Shown here one piece after another: positions 1-7,932 of a DNA stretch of 10,962 nt. This DNA comes from Thiotrichales bacterium (GTDB lineage: Bacteria; Pseudomonadota; Gammaproteobacteria; UWMA-0217), in the NCBI GenBank assembly GCA_024763135.1, contig JANTGD010000086.1, forward strand, positions 1-10,962. Direction: 5' to 3'. A program made the position numbers and the translations under genes. A model generated the notes under the pieces. That model did not search any database. It saw only the letters and a program-made list of their open reading frames with translations, and was not told the origin of the DNA. How positions within the stretch are numbered: position 1 is the stretch's first letter; each line of letters begins with the position of its first letter.

Positions 1-109
1 ACCATAGGACCACTATGATTCATAAAAACAAAACCACATCTAACCCCTTGATGACTCACTGATACAGACAGTTTGGGCTTGGCGGTGTACTAGTGGGGAA
101 GCGCGATCG

Positions 110-1033
110 TTACGGTATATTGTCGAGTTCCTCATCCCGGCCATCCGGGATAAGGTCTTCTTTCGAGACCCCCATCATCAGCGCAGCATTGCTTGCAACA
201 TAAATGGATGAATAGGTGCCGACCACGACACCCACGATCAGCGCAATGGCAAACGAGTGAATCACTTCCCCACCCAGAAAATACAATGCCACCAGCACCA
301 ATAGCGTGGTCAATGAGGTAACCAGGGTGCGTGAGAGTGTTTGGTTGATCGAGATGTTCATGATCTCCTCGGCGGTACCCTTCCGTATACGCCGAAAGTT
401 TTCCCGAATCCGGTCGAAGACCACAATGGTGTCATTGAGGGAATAACCAATCACCGCCAGGACCGCCGCCAGCACGGTCAGATCGAATTCGATTTGGGTC
501 AACGCGAAAAAGCCCACCGTAATTACGACATCGTGAACCAGCGCAATCACGGCACTGAAGGAAAATCGGTACTCGAAGCGGAAAGCGACATAGATCAAAA
601 TACCGAACAAGGCGTAGATCATGGCCAACCCTCCATCTTCGCGGAGTTCTTCACCGATTTGGGGGCCGACAAATTCCACCCGGCGCATTTCGATTTTTCC
701 ATCGCTGGCGTGACTCAATATGCCTAGAATATCGTTACTCAGCGTGGCCTTGTCCCCCTCACCCGCATGCGGCGCGAGGCGGATCAAGACTTCTTCGGAT
801 GAGCCAAAATATTGCACAATGGCCTCACCAAACCCTCCCTTGGCCAAATCCGCGCGAATTTGCTCCAAATCAGCAGGTTGGTGATAACCAACCTCGATAA
901 TCGTTCCGCCCGTAAAATCCAGCCCGAAATTGAGTCCGCGTAAAAAGATTACGAATAATGCTGAAAGCACAAGCACGCTGGAAAGTATTGCCGCAAGCTT
1001 GCGCTTGCCCATAAAATCGATGACTGTCTTCAT
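110..1033 (-). CDS. secF: Protein translocase subunit SecF
   Basis: SecF is an inner-membrane partner of SecD. The SecDF complex uses the proton gradient to pull secreted proteins through SecYEG from the periplasmic side. The 307-residue product has an N-terminal membrane segment (about 13-31), the GLDFTGG motif at 37-43, a periplasmic domain to about 130, and a block of five C-terminal membrane segments. That block contains GYSLNDTIVVFDRIREN (196-212), the conserved RND-type motif with the acidic residue D201. I chose the ATG at 1033 (MKTVIDFMGKRK) because a start 14 codons upstream would overlap the secD end and adds nothing family-like. The start lies 4 bases after the secD stop, so translation is probably coupled. 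It is the last gene of the operon seen here. I found no convincing rho-independent terminator in the 109 bases beyond it. Length and motifs are normal for the family. Confidence 0.97.
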   Translation of the reverse strand: MKTVIDFMGKRKLAAILSSVLVLSALFVIFLRGLNFGLDFTGGTIIEVGYHQPADLEQIRADLAKGGFGEAIVQYFGSSEEVLIRLAPHAGEGDKATLSNDILGILSHASDGKIEMRRVEFVGPQIGEELREDGGLAMIYALFGILIYVAFRFEYRFSFSAVIALVHDVVITVGFFALTQIEFDLTVLAAVLAVIGYSLNDTIVVFDRIRENFRRIRKGTAEEIMNISINQTLSRTLVTSLTTLLVLVALYFLGGEVIHSFAIALIVGVVVGTYSSIYVASNAALMMGVSKEDLIPDGRDEELDNIP

Positions 1034-1037
1034 AGGA

Positions 1038-2867
1038 TCAGATGGCCAGCTTTTGTAAGCGTGGCTTGCCTCCATAGATCAGATTGACGATGCCGCGGGT
1101 GACAAAGATCGCGGTAAACATCGAAGAGATGATGCCGAGACTCAAGGTAACGGCGAAGCCCTTGATTGGTCCTGTACCAAAGGTAAATAGCACCAATGCC
1201 GCAATCAGCGTCGTGATATTGGCATCGAGAATCGTGGAGAACGCTTGATCGTAGCCGGCTGTGATACTTGCCTGGGGTGAATTACCGTTTTTCAATTCTT
1301 CCCGAATCCGTTCAAAAATCAACACATTGGCATCCACAGCCATACCCACAGTCAACACGATACCCGCGATACCGGGCAGTGTCAGTGTGGCCTGCAGCAT
1401 CGATAGCAACGCAACAATAAAGACCAGATTCAACGCAAGCGCCACGTCCGCGACCAAGCCAAATACTTTGTAGTAGATGGCCATGAACAGCATGACTAAA
1501 ACAAATCCAATGGTGACCGAAGTGAAACCCCGTTCAATATTGGCTTTACCCAGGCTGGGGCCGACCGTCCGTTCCTCAACGAATTGCATGGGGGCGGCCA
1601 GTGCGCCGGCGCGTAACAGAAGTGCGAGGTCGCGTGCTTCACGGGTGTTGTCGAGTCCGGTGATCTGAAATCGCTTACTGAGCTGTTCCTGAATCCGCGC
1701 GACATTGATGACTTCCTCGACTTTGCGCCCATCGGGTTTGGTCTCAATGTACACCACGGCCATGAGTTTTTTGACATTCTCTGCCGTGGCTTTGCTAAAC
1801 AGCCGGGCACCCTTGCCATCGAGGGTAATAAACACAGCAGGACCACCATTTTGAGAGTCGATACCCGACGCGGCATCGGTGATGTACTCACCGGTCAGCA
1901 TCACACGACGTTTGAGCAATATGGGTTGACCATTGCGTTCACGGTATAAGCGATCGCCCGGCGGAACCCGGCCGCTCTGTTGCGCTGCAAAAGGGTCCGC
2001 CTGTTCATCGACCATGCGAAATTCCAAGGTTGCCGTGGCACCGAGTATCTTCTTTGCGCGCGCGGTGTCCTGCACGCCCGGAAGTTGCACCACGATCCGG
2101 TCCATGCCCTGCTGCTGGATGATGGGTTCGGCTACACCGAGTTCATTGACACGTTTGCGTAACGACGTAATGTTCTGCTTGAGTGCAAAACGCTTGATTT
2201 CGTTGATGGCAGTCTCTTTCAAATGCGCTTTGATCAGAGGCGTGTCTCCCTCGTCAGCGCTTTCAATTACCATATCCATGCGAAATTCTTTTTCCAGAGC
2301 GGCAAGCCCCTTGTCGCGATCTTCCGCATTCCGAAATTTTACGCTCAGTTCATTGTTATGACTGCGCACCCCAAGGTAGCGAATTTTCGCATCGCGCAGC
2401 GTATTACGAAAATCGACCTGATAGCGTTCGATCGCTTTTGCAACCGCCGCTTGCATATCCACTTCGAGAAGAAAATGCACGCCCCCACGCAGATCCAGCC
2501 CAAGATTCATAGGCTGCGCGTTGAGACTCCTGAGCCAGTTCGGCGTGGCTGGGGCGAGATTGAGCGCCGCGATATAGCGTGACCCAAGCGCTTCCTGTAC
2601 CAGACTAAAAGCAGCCAATTGGGTATCAGGGTCGAGAAAACGGATGAGCAGTTTCTCATCTTCCAACTCGATCGATTTATAGGCCAGCGACTTCTGCTTG
2701 AGTAACCTCTCGATCTGCTGCTGATCTTCGCGTGTCAGTACCTGATGACCTGACGAAGTCAATTGCAGCGCTGGATCCTCGGGAAACAGATTCGGCAACG
2801 CATACAACAAGCCCACCAATGTCGTCACAACGATGAGCACATACTTCCAAAGTGGATAGCGGTTCAT
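1038..2867 (-). CDS. secD: Protein translocase subunit SecD
   Basis: SecD pairs with SecF as a proton-driven accessory motor of the Sec translocon. The 609-residue length is close to the usual gammaproteobacterial SecD of about 615. It has an N-terminal membrane segment (about 8-27), the NLGLDLRGG motif at 121-129, and the large periplasmic domain, including TSLRKRVNELGV (234-245) and the head region to about 430. Five C-terminal membrane segments follow (about 449-597). The motif VDANVLIFERIREE (511-524) carries D512, which by position corresponds to the aspartate implicated in proton translocation. The start at 2867 gives the standard family N-terminus (MNRYPLWKY). The upstream ribosome site is weak. 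It sits 15 bases after yajC and 4 bases before secF, in one transcription unit. Nothing is truncated or missing. Confidence 0.98.
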   Translation of the reverse strand: MNRYPLWKYVLIVVTTLVGLLYALPNLFPEDPALQLTSSGHQVLTREDQQQIERLLKQKSLAYKSIELEDEKLLIRFLDPDTQLAAFSLVQEALGSRYIAALNLAPATPNWLRSLNAQPMNLGLDLRGGVHFLLEVDMQAAVAKAIERYQVDFRNTLRDAKIRYLGVRSHNNELSVKFRNAEDRDKGLAALEKEFRMDMVIESADEGDTPLIKAHLKETAINEIKRFALKQNITSLRKRVNELGVAEPIIQQQGMDRIVVQLPGVQDTARAKKILGATATLEFRMVDEQADPFAAQQSGRVPPGDRLYRERNGQPILLKRRVMLTGEYITDAASGIDSQNGGPAVFITLDGKGARLFSKATAENVKKLMAVVYIETKPDGRKVEEVINVARIQEQLSKRFQITGLDNTREARDLALLLRAGALAAPMQFVEERTVGPSLGKANIERGFTSVTIGFVLVMLFMAIYYKVFGLVADVALALNLVFIVALLSMLQATLTLPGIAGIVLTVGMAVDANVLIFERIREELKNGNSPQASITAGYDQAFSTILDANITTLIAALVLFTFGTGPIKGFAVTLSLGIISSMFTAIFVTRGIVNLIYGGKPRLQKLAI

Positions 2868-2882
2868 GGTTTGGGCGATCCT

Positions 2883-3209
2883 TTATTTGTTTTTCATCGT
2901 TCCCTTTGGCATGACCGCGGCAATCGCCTGGCGCTGAACCTGAATCTCGGTACCTTCGGCGATCTGGAGTGTGATGAAATTTTCATCCAATGCGGAGATT
3001 TTGCCCAGCAGGCCACCATTGGTGACGACCTCGTCACCTTTGCGCAAACCTGAAAGTAGCGCTTTATGTTCTTTAGCTCGTTTGCTTTGCGGGCGAATGA
3101 TCATGAAATACATAATGCCGAAGAAAATCGCGATCATGATCAAAAATTCGATGCCGCCTCCCGGAGGAGGCGCGGCTTCGGCGTACGCGTTATTGATAAA
3201 GAAACTCAT
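2883..3209 (-). CDS. yajC: Sec translocon accessory protein YajC
   Basis: YajC is a small single-pass membrane protein that co-purifies with SecDF. The 108-residue product has a short periplasmic start with a Pro/Gly-rich stretch (AAPPPGGG, 12-19). One hydrophobic segment follows (about 20-38) and ends in the family signature IIRPQSKR (37-44). The C-terminal cytoplasmic domain (about 45-100) contains GLRKGDEVVTNGGLLGKI. The start at 3209 is supported by a good ribosome site on the minus strand, AGAGGT at 3215-3220, five bases upstream of the ATG. It lies 67 bases after tgt and 15 bases before secD, as in other Gammaproteobacteria. The tgt-yajC gap contains a hairpin (3253-3277). Confidence 0.97.
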   Translation of the reverse strand: MSFFINNAYAEAAPPPGGGIEFLIMIAIFFGIMYFMIIRPQSKRAKEHKALLSGLRKGDEVVTNGGLLGKISALDENFITLQIAEGTEIQVQRQAIAAVMPKGTMKNK

Positions 3210-3252
3210 GGGTTACCTCTTTTAGTTACAATTCTCGGATGGGTTGCGAGTG

Positions 3253-3277
3253 ATACGCCACCGGGAAGGCGGCGTAT
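3253..3277 (-). other. Hairpin in the tgt-yajC gap
   Basis: The arms ATACGCC (3253-3259) and GGCGTAT (3271-3277) form a 7-bp stem. Two further inner pairs across one mismatch leave a five-base apex. It begins at the tgt stop codon. There is no T-run after it in the minus direction, so it is not a convincing rho-independent terminator. It could be an RNA-processing or stability element between the queuosine genes and the sec genes, but that is inference. Confidence 0.5.
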
Positions 3278-4392
3278 TATGCCACAGTCCCCGCAGATTG
3301 AGCGCGTTGTGTATAAAAACCCTGCAGCATCTCCTCGAAACGATTGGCAGCGATCGCTTCTCTGATGTCGTGCATGAGCTCTTGGTAGTAGTACAGATTG
3401 TGGATGGTATTGAGCCGGGCACCCAGAATTTCTCCACATTTGTCTAAATGTCGCAGGTAGGCCCGGCTGTAATGCTGGCAGGTATAACAGCCACAGTGCT
3501 CGTCGATAGGCCGGGTATCTGTCTTATAACGTGCATTGCGAATTTTTAGCAGTCCCTCGTGCGTGTAGAGAAAGCCTGTGCGGGCATTGCGCGTTGGAAT
3601 GACGCAATCAAACATATCCACGCCCCGACGTACTGCCTCGACGATATCTTCTGGCTTACCAACCCCCATAAGATAACGAGGATGAAATTCGGGGAGGTGT
3701 GGCAGCGTCACATCGAGAACTTGTTCGCGTTCTTCCTTGGGTTCGCCCACTGATAACCCGCCAATCGCATAGCCATCGAAGCCGATATCCACGAGCGCCT
3801 GGGCAGAGTCCACCCTAAGATCCTCGTACATGCCACCCTGGACAATACCAAAGAGTGCGCTCTGGTGCTCGGCATGAGCCTCACGGCTGCGCTGGGCCCA
3901 GCGCATTGATAGGGCCATGGATTGTGCAGCCTCCTGATGGCTCGCGGGCCATGGAGTGCATTCATCGAAGTTCATGACAATATCGGCACCAAGCGCGTGT
4001 TGTACGGCAATCGAGCGTTCCGGGGTCAGTTCGATTTTTGCGCCATCGATAGGAGATTGGAAAAAAACACCTTGTTCAGTGATTTTGCGCATTTGTGCCA
4101 GGCTGAAGACCTGGAAACCACCGGAATCCGTGAGTATGGGGCGATCCCAGTGCATAAAATCATGTAAATCTCCATGCAGGCGAATGATCTCGGTACCCGG
4201 CCGTAACATCAAGTGGAAAGTGTTGCCAAGTATGATCTCTGCACCGATGTCCACCAGTTCTTCGGGTGTCATGGCCTTGACGGTGCCATAGGTGCCGACC
4301 GGCATGAACGCGGGCGTCTCGACACTGCCACGCTCAAACTCGAGCCGTCCTCGGCGGGCCCCGCCGTCTGCATTGAGTAGTTCGAATCTCAT
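3277..4392 (-). CDS. tgt: Queuine tRNA-ribosyltransferase (tRNA-guanine transglycosylase)
   Basis: Tgt swaps guanine 34 of tRNAs with GUN anticodons (Asp, Asn, His, Tyr) for preQ1, the base-exchange step of queuosine synthesis. The 371-residue protein shows the usual bacterial Tgt layout. LTDSGGFQVFSL (87-98) contains the general-base aspartate D89. GIVQGG lies at 182-187 and GGLSVGE at 211-217. MFDCVIPTRNARTG (260-273) contains the nucleophile-position aspartate D262. The zinc site is C300, C302, C305 and H331. The ATG at 4392 is chosen over one 8 codons upstream: it overlaps the queA stop as ATGA (4389-4392), and AGGAG (4398-4402 on the minus strand) sits five bases before it. The overlap implies coupled translation with queA. 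Confidence 0.98.
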   Translation of the reverse strand: MRFELLNADGGARRGRLEFERGSVETPAFMPVGTYGTVKAMTPEELVDIGAEIILGNTFHLMLRPGTEIIRLHGDLHDFMHWDRPILTDSGGFQVFSLAQMRKITEQGVFFQSPIDGAKIELTPERSIAVQHALGADIVMNFDECTPWPASHQEAAQSMALSMRWAQRSREAHAEHQSALFGIVQGGMYEDLRVDSAQALVDIGFDGYAIGGLSVGEPKEEREQVLDVTLPHLPEFHPRYLMGVGKPEDIVEAVRRGVDMFDCVIPTRNARTGFLYTHEGLLKIRNARYKTDTRPIDEHCGCYTCQHYSRAYLRHLDKCGEILGARLNTIHNLYYYQELMHDIREAIAANRFEEMLQGFYTQRAQSAGTVA

Positions 4393-5417
4393 GCGTTCTC
4401 CTGGCGTTCCAGCCACATCGCATCACCATAACTGAAAAATCGATACCCTTGCGCCACGGCATGGGCATAAGCCTGCATAACTGACTGGTATCCACCAAAT
4501 GCGGCCACGAGCATCAGTAGCGTGGACTGTGGCAGATGGAAGTTGGTTATCAAAGCATCCACAACCCGAAAGCGAAACCCCGGTGTGATGAACAGCTGGG
4601 TCTCACCCCGATAGGGTTGCAAGCGGCCCTTTTGGGCCGCAGTTTCGAGGCTGCGAACGGTTGTCGTACCCACGGCCACGATCCGTCCACCTGCGCGTTG
4701 GGTTTGCGCGATCTGTTCACAACAGGTTTCGTTTACTTCCAGCCATTCGGCGTGCATGCGGTGTTCCGCGAGATTGCCAACCCGAACCGGTTGGAAGGTC
4801 CCTGCACCCACGTGTAGCGTTACTTCGGCAAAGCCGACACCTTGCTGTTGGAGGCGTTCGATCAAGGGTGCATCGAAATGCAGCCCGGCCGTGGGCGCTG
4901 CCACAGCGCCGGGAATTCGCCCATAGACTGTCTGATAACGGGCTTTATCGAGCGCGGTGTCTGGCCGGTCGATATAAGGTGGTAAAGGCATATGGCCCTG
5001 TGTCGCCAGCAGTTCAGTCCAGTTTGAGGTGGTACTGCGCAGCACAAACAAGGCATCGCGCCGTTCCAGCATTTCAACAACCTGCCCATTTTCCAAAATT
5101 AGCAGACTGCCTGGTTTAGGCGCCTTGCTGGCACGCACATGTGCCAGGGCCAGCGGGGTGTCGAGTAGACGCTCGATCAGGATCTCGACTCGTCCGCCGC
5201 TGGCTTTGTGGGCAAACAAGCGCGCAGGCAGTACGCGGGTATTGTTCCATACCAATAGATCTCCCGGTTGCAACAAGGACGGAAGTTCTGAAAACTGCGC
5301 ATCGCTGCACTGACCCGTCGCGGGTAGAACCAGGAGCCTGCTTTGGCTCCGTTCCGCCAGTGGCGACTGGGCAATTAGCGCTTCGGGCAAATGGTAGTCG
5401 AAATCACTCGTTTGCAT
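4389..5417 (-). CDS. queA: S-adenosylmethionine:tRNA ribosyltransferase-isomerase
   Basis: QueA transfers and isomerises the ribosyl part of S-adenosylmethionine onto 7-aminomethyl-7-deazaguanine in tRNA, giving epoxyqueuosine. It acts just after Tgt in queuosine synthesis. The 342-residue product has family motifs in order: FDYHLPEALIAQ (6-17), VWNNTRVLPARL (56-67), AAPTAGLHF (173-181), VTLHVGAGTFQPV (199-211), AVGTTTVRSLE (248-258) and TNFHLPQSTLLMLVAAF (291-307). The reading frame stays open another 58 codons upstream. That stretch is not QueA-like and runs into the tRNA-Leu gene on the other strand, so the ATG at 5417 is the start. It is the first gene of the five-gene operon. The ribosome site is weak and the promoter must lie between 5418 and about 5535; I see no strong hexamer pair there on the minus strand. 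Confidence 0.98.
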   Translation of the reverse strand: MQTSDFDYHLPEALIAQSPLAERSQSRLLVLPATGQCSDAQFSELPSLLQPGDLLVWNNTRVLPARLFAHKASGGRVEILIERLLDTPLALAHVRASKAPKPGSLLILENGQVVEMLERRDALFVLRSTTSNWTELLATQGHMPLPPYIDRPDTALDKARYQTVYGRIPGAVAAPTAGLHFDAPLIERLQQQGVGFAEVTLHVGAGTFQPVRVGNLAEHRMHAEWLEVNETCCEQIAQTQRAGGRIVAVGTTTVRSLETAAQKGRLQPYRGETQLFITPGFRFRVVDALITNFHLPQSTLLMLVAAFGGYQSVMQAYAHAVAQGYRFFSYGDAMWLERQENA

Positions 5418-5489
5418 GGCGGCGCGATAGTAACAACTTGACTCGGGAGTTGCGAACTTTGCGGTTCGACCGCCGACACAGCAGTAAAT

Positions 5490-5519
5490 TTGTAACCATT
5501 CATGGTTTTCCGTTAGAAT
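5490..5519 (+). promoter_or_regulatory. Probable sigma-70 promoter of the tRNA-Leu gene
   Basis: A TTGTAA box at 5490-5495 and a TAGAAT box at 5514-5519 are 18 bases apart. A GC-rich stretch (5520-5534) follows, as expected for the discriminator of stable-RNA genes under stringent control. The tRNA begins 17 bases after the -10 box. The boxes are seen directly; their function is inferred. Confidence 0.6.
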
Positions 5520-5535
5520 CGGCGCCCTCTCCCCT

Positions 5536-5622
<87 letters not shown>

Positions 5623-5661
5623 CTTTTCTATTTGTCACTGCTGATCTCTTGCTTTGCAATT

Positions 5662-5679
5662 GCACTCAGGCCTGAGTGC
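5662..5679. repeat. Perfect 18-bp palindrome after tRNA-Leu
   Basis: GCACTCAGGCCTGAGTGC is a perfect 9+9 palindrome with no spacer, 40 bases after the tRNA CCA end. As RNA it would form a 7-bp stem with a four-base apex, but only TTATGG follows, so it is a poor terminator. It could be a dyad binding site for a dimeric protein or a 3'-processing hairpin. It partly resembles CTCAGGTGAGTGC in the repeat at 10888-10900. Confidence 0.7.
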
Positions 5680-6016
5680 TTATGGCAGCGTAACCGCAGT
5701 ATGGTATCGCACCCGCAAGAAAAAACGCGAAATCTATCGACCAGCACCTGTACTGAGATGTCCCAAAATTTTCTTATAATCATTCGGTTATACGCAATTG
5801 GCGATTAGTTATCCGGAGTGTGACGCAGCTGGATCCTTCGCCGCTCAGGATTTGCTTTAATGTGCAAGCAGCTGGCTGAATATTGAAAGGTGACTGCAGG
5901 GTCCTGAGCTTTGACCCATTTTCCCGACTCAAACCACGCATCGCCGTGACGCCTTCTATGCTCGCACAGCGCATCGTCGGAATTCTCCATGGCAACGCAA
6001 TGAACCAAAACAAAAA
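5680..6016. other. Gene-free stretch between the tRNA palindrome and repeat element A
   Basis: I find no credible coding region here on either strand. The short open frames lack ribosome sites and recognisable composition. A perfect TATAAT at 5775-5780 lacks a convincing -35 partner at 16-18 bases. CAGCTG occurs twice (5826-5831 and 5869-5874). The stretch could carry the promoter of the downstream transferase gene, but I cannot place it. Confidence 0.5.
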
Positions 6017-6029
6017 GTAACTACTCAGC
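6017..6029 (+). repeat. Solitary element end GTAACTACTCAGC
   Basis: These 13 bases match the terminal sequence of the palindromic element that starts 31 bases downstream, in the same orientation as its left end. They have no partner end of their own. They may be the remnant of a second, truncated copy or an abandoned end. A small hairpin (CTACT/AGTAG) follows at 6021-6035. Confidence 0.6.
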
Positions 6030-6047
6030 GAGTAGATAATTTCAGAG

Positions 6048-6168
6048 GTAACTGCTCAGATTGCCCCTGAACTAGGTCAGGTCAAGGCGTAAAATGTGAG
6101 TTTACCAGTGTAAATGACCATTTTTTAACGCAGAAATAGCGTAGTTCAGGGGTGAGCTGAGTAGTTAC
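6048..6168. repeat. Palindromic MITE-like element A (121 bp)
   Basis: The left 27 bases (6048-6074) and the reverse complement of the right 27 (6142-6168) match at 23 positions. The ends read GTAACTGCTCAG and CTGAGTAGTTAC, and the inner 11-base arms (6064-6074 and 6142-6152) match perfectly. The core holds AAGGC (6084), AATGTGAG (6093), TGACCATT (6115) and AACGC (6127), in the order also found in element C (10444-10584). No transposase frame is inside, so this would be a non-autonomous element. I see no obvious target duplication and cannot name the parent family. Confidence 0.8.
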
Positions 6169-6184
6169 AACAAAAGGAAGAAGA

Positions 6185-6235
6185 ATGCAGCAACAAATTT
6201 TTACTGGGATGTACCATGCTTTTATCGCACGTTGA
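6185..6235 (+). CDS. Possible 16-codon leader-type ORF
   Basis: The frame encodes MQQQIFTGMYHAFIAR and stops. An AGGAAG ribosome site (6175-6180) precedes the ATG at good spacing, better than that of the large gene 180 bases downstream. It starts 17 bases after the end of element A. I do not recognise the peptide. It may be a leader ORF in the transcript of the sugar transferase gene or a chance occurrence; there is no attenuator structure that I can identify. Confidence 0.25.
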   Translation: MQQQIFTGMYHAFIAR

Positions 6236-6415
6236 GCGGCGATCTGGTTCAATGTTGATCGAGCATGCCAAACAAAGAACAGGGCAACAGCCGTTGCCGA
6301 GACCTCTGGCCATTTCTGTGCACACCCGTTTTCAGGCTGGCCAGGGTGCAATGGCGCCGAAAATGCCTCATTGGCAGGCTTCTCTGTTTCCAAGGTGACT
6401 GAGTTCAGCTAAGCC

Positions 6416-7894
6416 ATGCAAAGACTTTCGCGCAGATCGCAGATTCACATCTCGCAAAATCCGGTGTCGCTGATTGCGCGCATTCTGGATTCGCTCGTTA
6501 TTGGGATTGCCCTGTATTTGGCGGTAATGCTGTCCGGTACGGTGGAAGGTGGATGGGATCGTGTACACGCGTTCTATGCCATCCTCGCCATTTTATTCAT
6601 GCAGTTTTTCTCTGAATTCTTTCATGTGTATCAGAGCTGGCGCATCGGTAATACGTTCAGCTCTCGTTTACGCATGGTGGGTATTGCATCTATTGCCTGG
6701 CTCTTCACGGGCCTATCTCTACTTCTGATTGCGGTGATATTCGATCAGTCCCCTGAACGCCTGGACTGGGTACTGGCCGGTCATTGGTTCGGCTATGCGA
6801 TCGTGGGTTTTGCATTGGTTCGTTTGATTTTCAATTCGGTCGTACGTTTCCTTCGTAGCCATGGCATCAACAGACGCCGCGTCGCGATTGCCGGTGGGGG
6901 GCCGATCGGCCAGTACGTCAAAGAACAATTGCAGGATAATCCCTGGGTCGGATATGAGCTGGTAGGTATTTACGATGATCGATCACAGCAAGAGTTTCAA
7001 AACGCGCGCCATGCCAACCGCCGTAAGCGTGAGGTTGTAGGAGATCTGAAAACCGGAATAAAGGTCAACGGTCGTTTCAAAGACCTGTATGAAGATGCAC
7101 TGGCACAAAAAATCGATGCGGTATTCATCGCCATGCCCATGCGTGCGGAATACAAAATTCTCGAGATCAGCCGCCAGTTGTCCTATTCCATGACGGCAGT
7201 CTACGTGGTGCCTGACTTTTATTCTATCGAGACGCATTTTACCCATCTGGTCGATATCAATGGCATGCCGGCGGTCAGCGTTTACGAAAACCCGGTGTCG
7301 GGTTTGCGTGGTGTGGTCAAGCGCACTGAGGACATCGTGCTGTCGCTGATCATTCTATCCATTATTATTGTCCCAATGGCATTGATTGCCTTGGGCGTCA
7401 AACTCACGTCCAAAGGTCCGATCTTGTTTCGCCAAACCCGTTATGGGTTAGATGGTAAGCCGATTAAGGTGTGGAAATTTCGTAGTATGCGAGTCATGGA
7501 AGATGGCGCAGTTGTCCGCCAAGCGGTTAGAGACGATCCCAGGATTACGCCATTTGGTCGCTTTATTCGACGAACCTCGTTGGATGAATTGCCCCAATTT
7601 TTCAATGTCTTGCAAGGCACTATGTCGATTGTCGGTCCACGTCCTCACGCAATTGCGCACAATGAAGCCTATCGCAATATGATCCGGGGTTACATGCTCA
7701 GGCATAAAACCAAGCCGGGCATTACGGGCTGGGCTCAGGTCAATGGCTATCGTGGTGAGACCGATAGCCTGGAAAAGATGCAGGGACGTCTGATCTACGA
7801 TATCGATTATATCCGTCGCTGGTCGATACTTCTGGATATCAAGATTATTGCGATGACTATTTTCAAGGGATTTACCGGCAAAAATGTCTATTGA
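6416..7894 (+). CDS. wcaJ: Undecaprenyl-phosphate glucose (hexose-1-phosphate) transferase, WcaJ type
   Basis: This is a polyisoprenyl-phosphate hexose-1-phosphate transferase. It moves a sugar-1-phosphate, most often glucose, from a UDP-sugar to undecaprenyl phosphate in the inner membrane, the first step of exopolysaccharide repeat assembly. The 492-residue protein has four N-terminal membrane segments (about 19-40, 51-70, 88-110, 121-140). A Rossmann-like domain follows with RRVAIAGGGPIGQYV (154-168), then a re-entrant membrane helix (about 305-328). The catalytic domain shows KFRSM (354-358), SLDELPQ (388-394, with the D390-E391 pair), VGPRP (406-410) and KPGITGWAQVNGYRG (433-447). The domain order fits WcaJ/PssY better than short PglC-type enzymes; the sugar is not proven. 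The ribosome site is weak. No glycosyltransferase, flippase or polymerase gene is in view. Confidence 0.93.
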   Translation: MQRLSRRSQIHISQNPVSLIARILDSLVIGIALYLAVMLSGTVEGGWDRVHAFYAILAILFMQFFSEFFHVYQSWRIGNTFSSRLRMVGIASIAWLFTGLSLLLIAVIFDQSPERLDWVLAGHWFGYAIVGFALVRLIFNSVVRFLRSHGINRRRVAIAGGGPIGQYVKEQLQDNPWVGYELVGIYDDRSQQEFQNARHANRRKREVVGDLKTGIKVNGRFKDLYEDALAQKIDAVFIAMPMRAEYKILEISRQLSYSMTAVYVVPDFYSIETHFTHLVDINGMPAVSVYENPVSGLRGVVKRTEDIVLSLIILSIIIVPMALIALGVKLTSKGPILFRQTRYGLDGKPIKVWKFRSMRVMEDGAVVRQAVRDDPRITPFGRFIRRTSLDELPQFFNVLQGTMSIVGPRPHAIAHNEAYRNMIRGYMLRHKTKPGITGWAQVNGYRGETDSLEKMQGRLIYDIDYIRRWSILLDIKIIAMTIFKGFTGKNVY

Positions 7895-7918
7895 TAGCCG
7901 GAATCTATTGCATAGGGT

Positions 7919-7932
7919 AAGGCGCGATCGTG
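7919..7932 (+). promoter_or_regulatory. Ribosome site that fixes a GTG start
   Basis: AAGG (7919-7922, within AGGGTAAGG) lies seven bases before the GTG at 7930. No comparable site precedes the ATG at 7948, so GTG is the likely start of the CBS-domain protein. Confidence 0.6.

Noticed and set aside
341..727. 128-codon plus-strand open frame inside secF
   Set aside because: It is antisense to a well-supported secF and its product has no recognisable family features.
1034..1075. 14-codon N-terminal extension of secF
   Set aside because: It overlaps the end of secD, and MKTVIDFMGKRK at 1033 matches the family start.
2223..2582. 119-codon plus-strand open frame inside secD
   Set aside because: Shadow of secD on the opposite strand; no independent support.
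4393..4416. 8-codon N-terminal extension of tgt
   Set aside because: The ATG at 4392 has a good AGGAG site and the usual 4-base overlap with queA.
5751..5780. Promoter with perfect TATAAT at 5775-5780
   Set aside because: No -35-like box at 16-18 bases and no extended -10; the start of the next gene is over 600 bases away.
6082..6393. 103-codon minus-strand open frame upstream of the transferase gene
   Set aside because: It reads through the palindromic core of element A, has no clear ribosome site, and I do not recognise its product.
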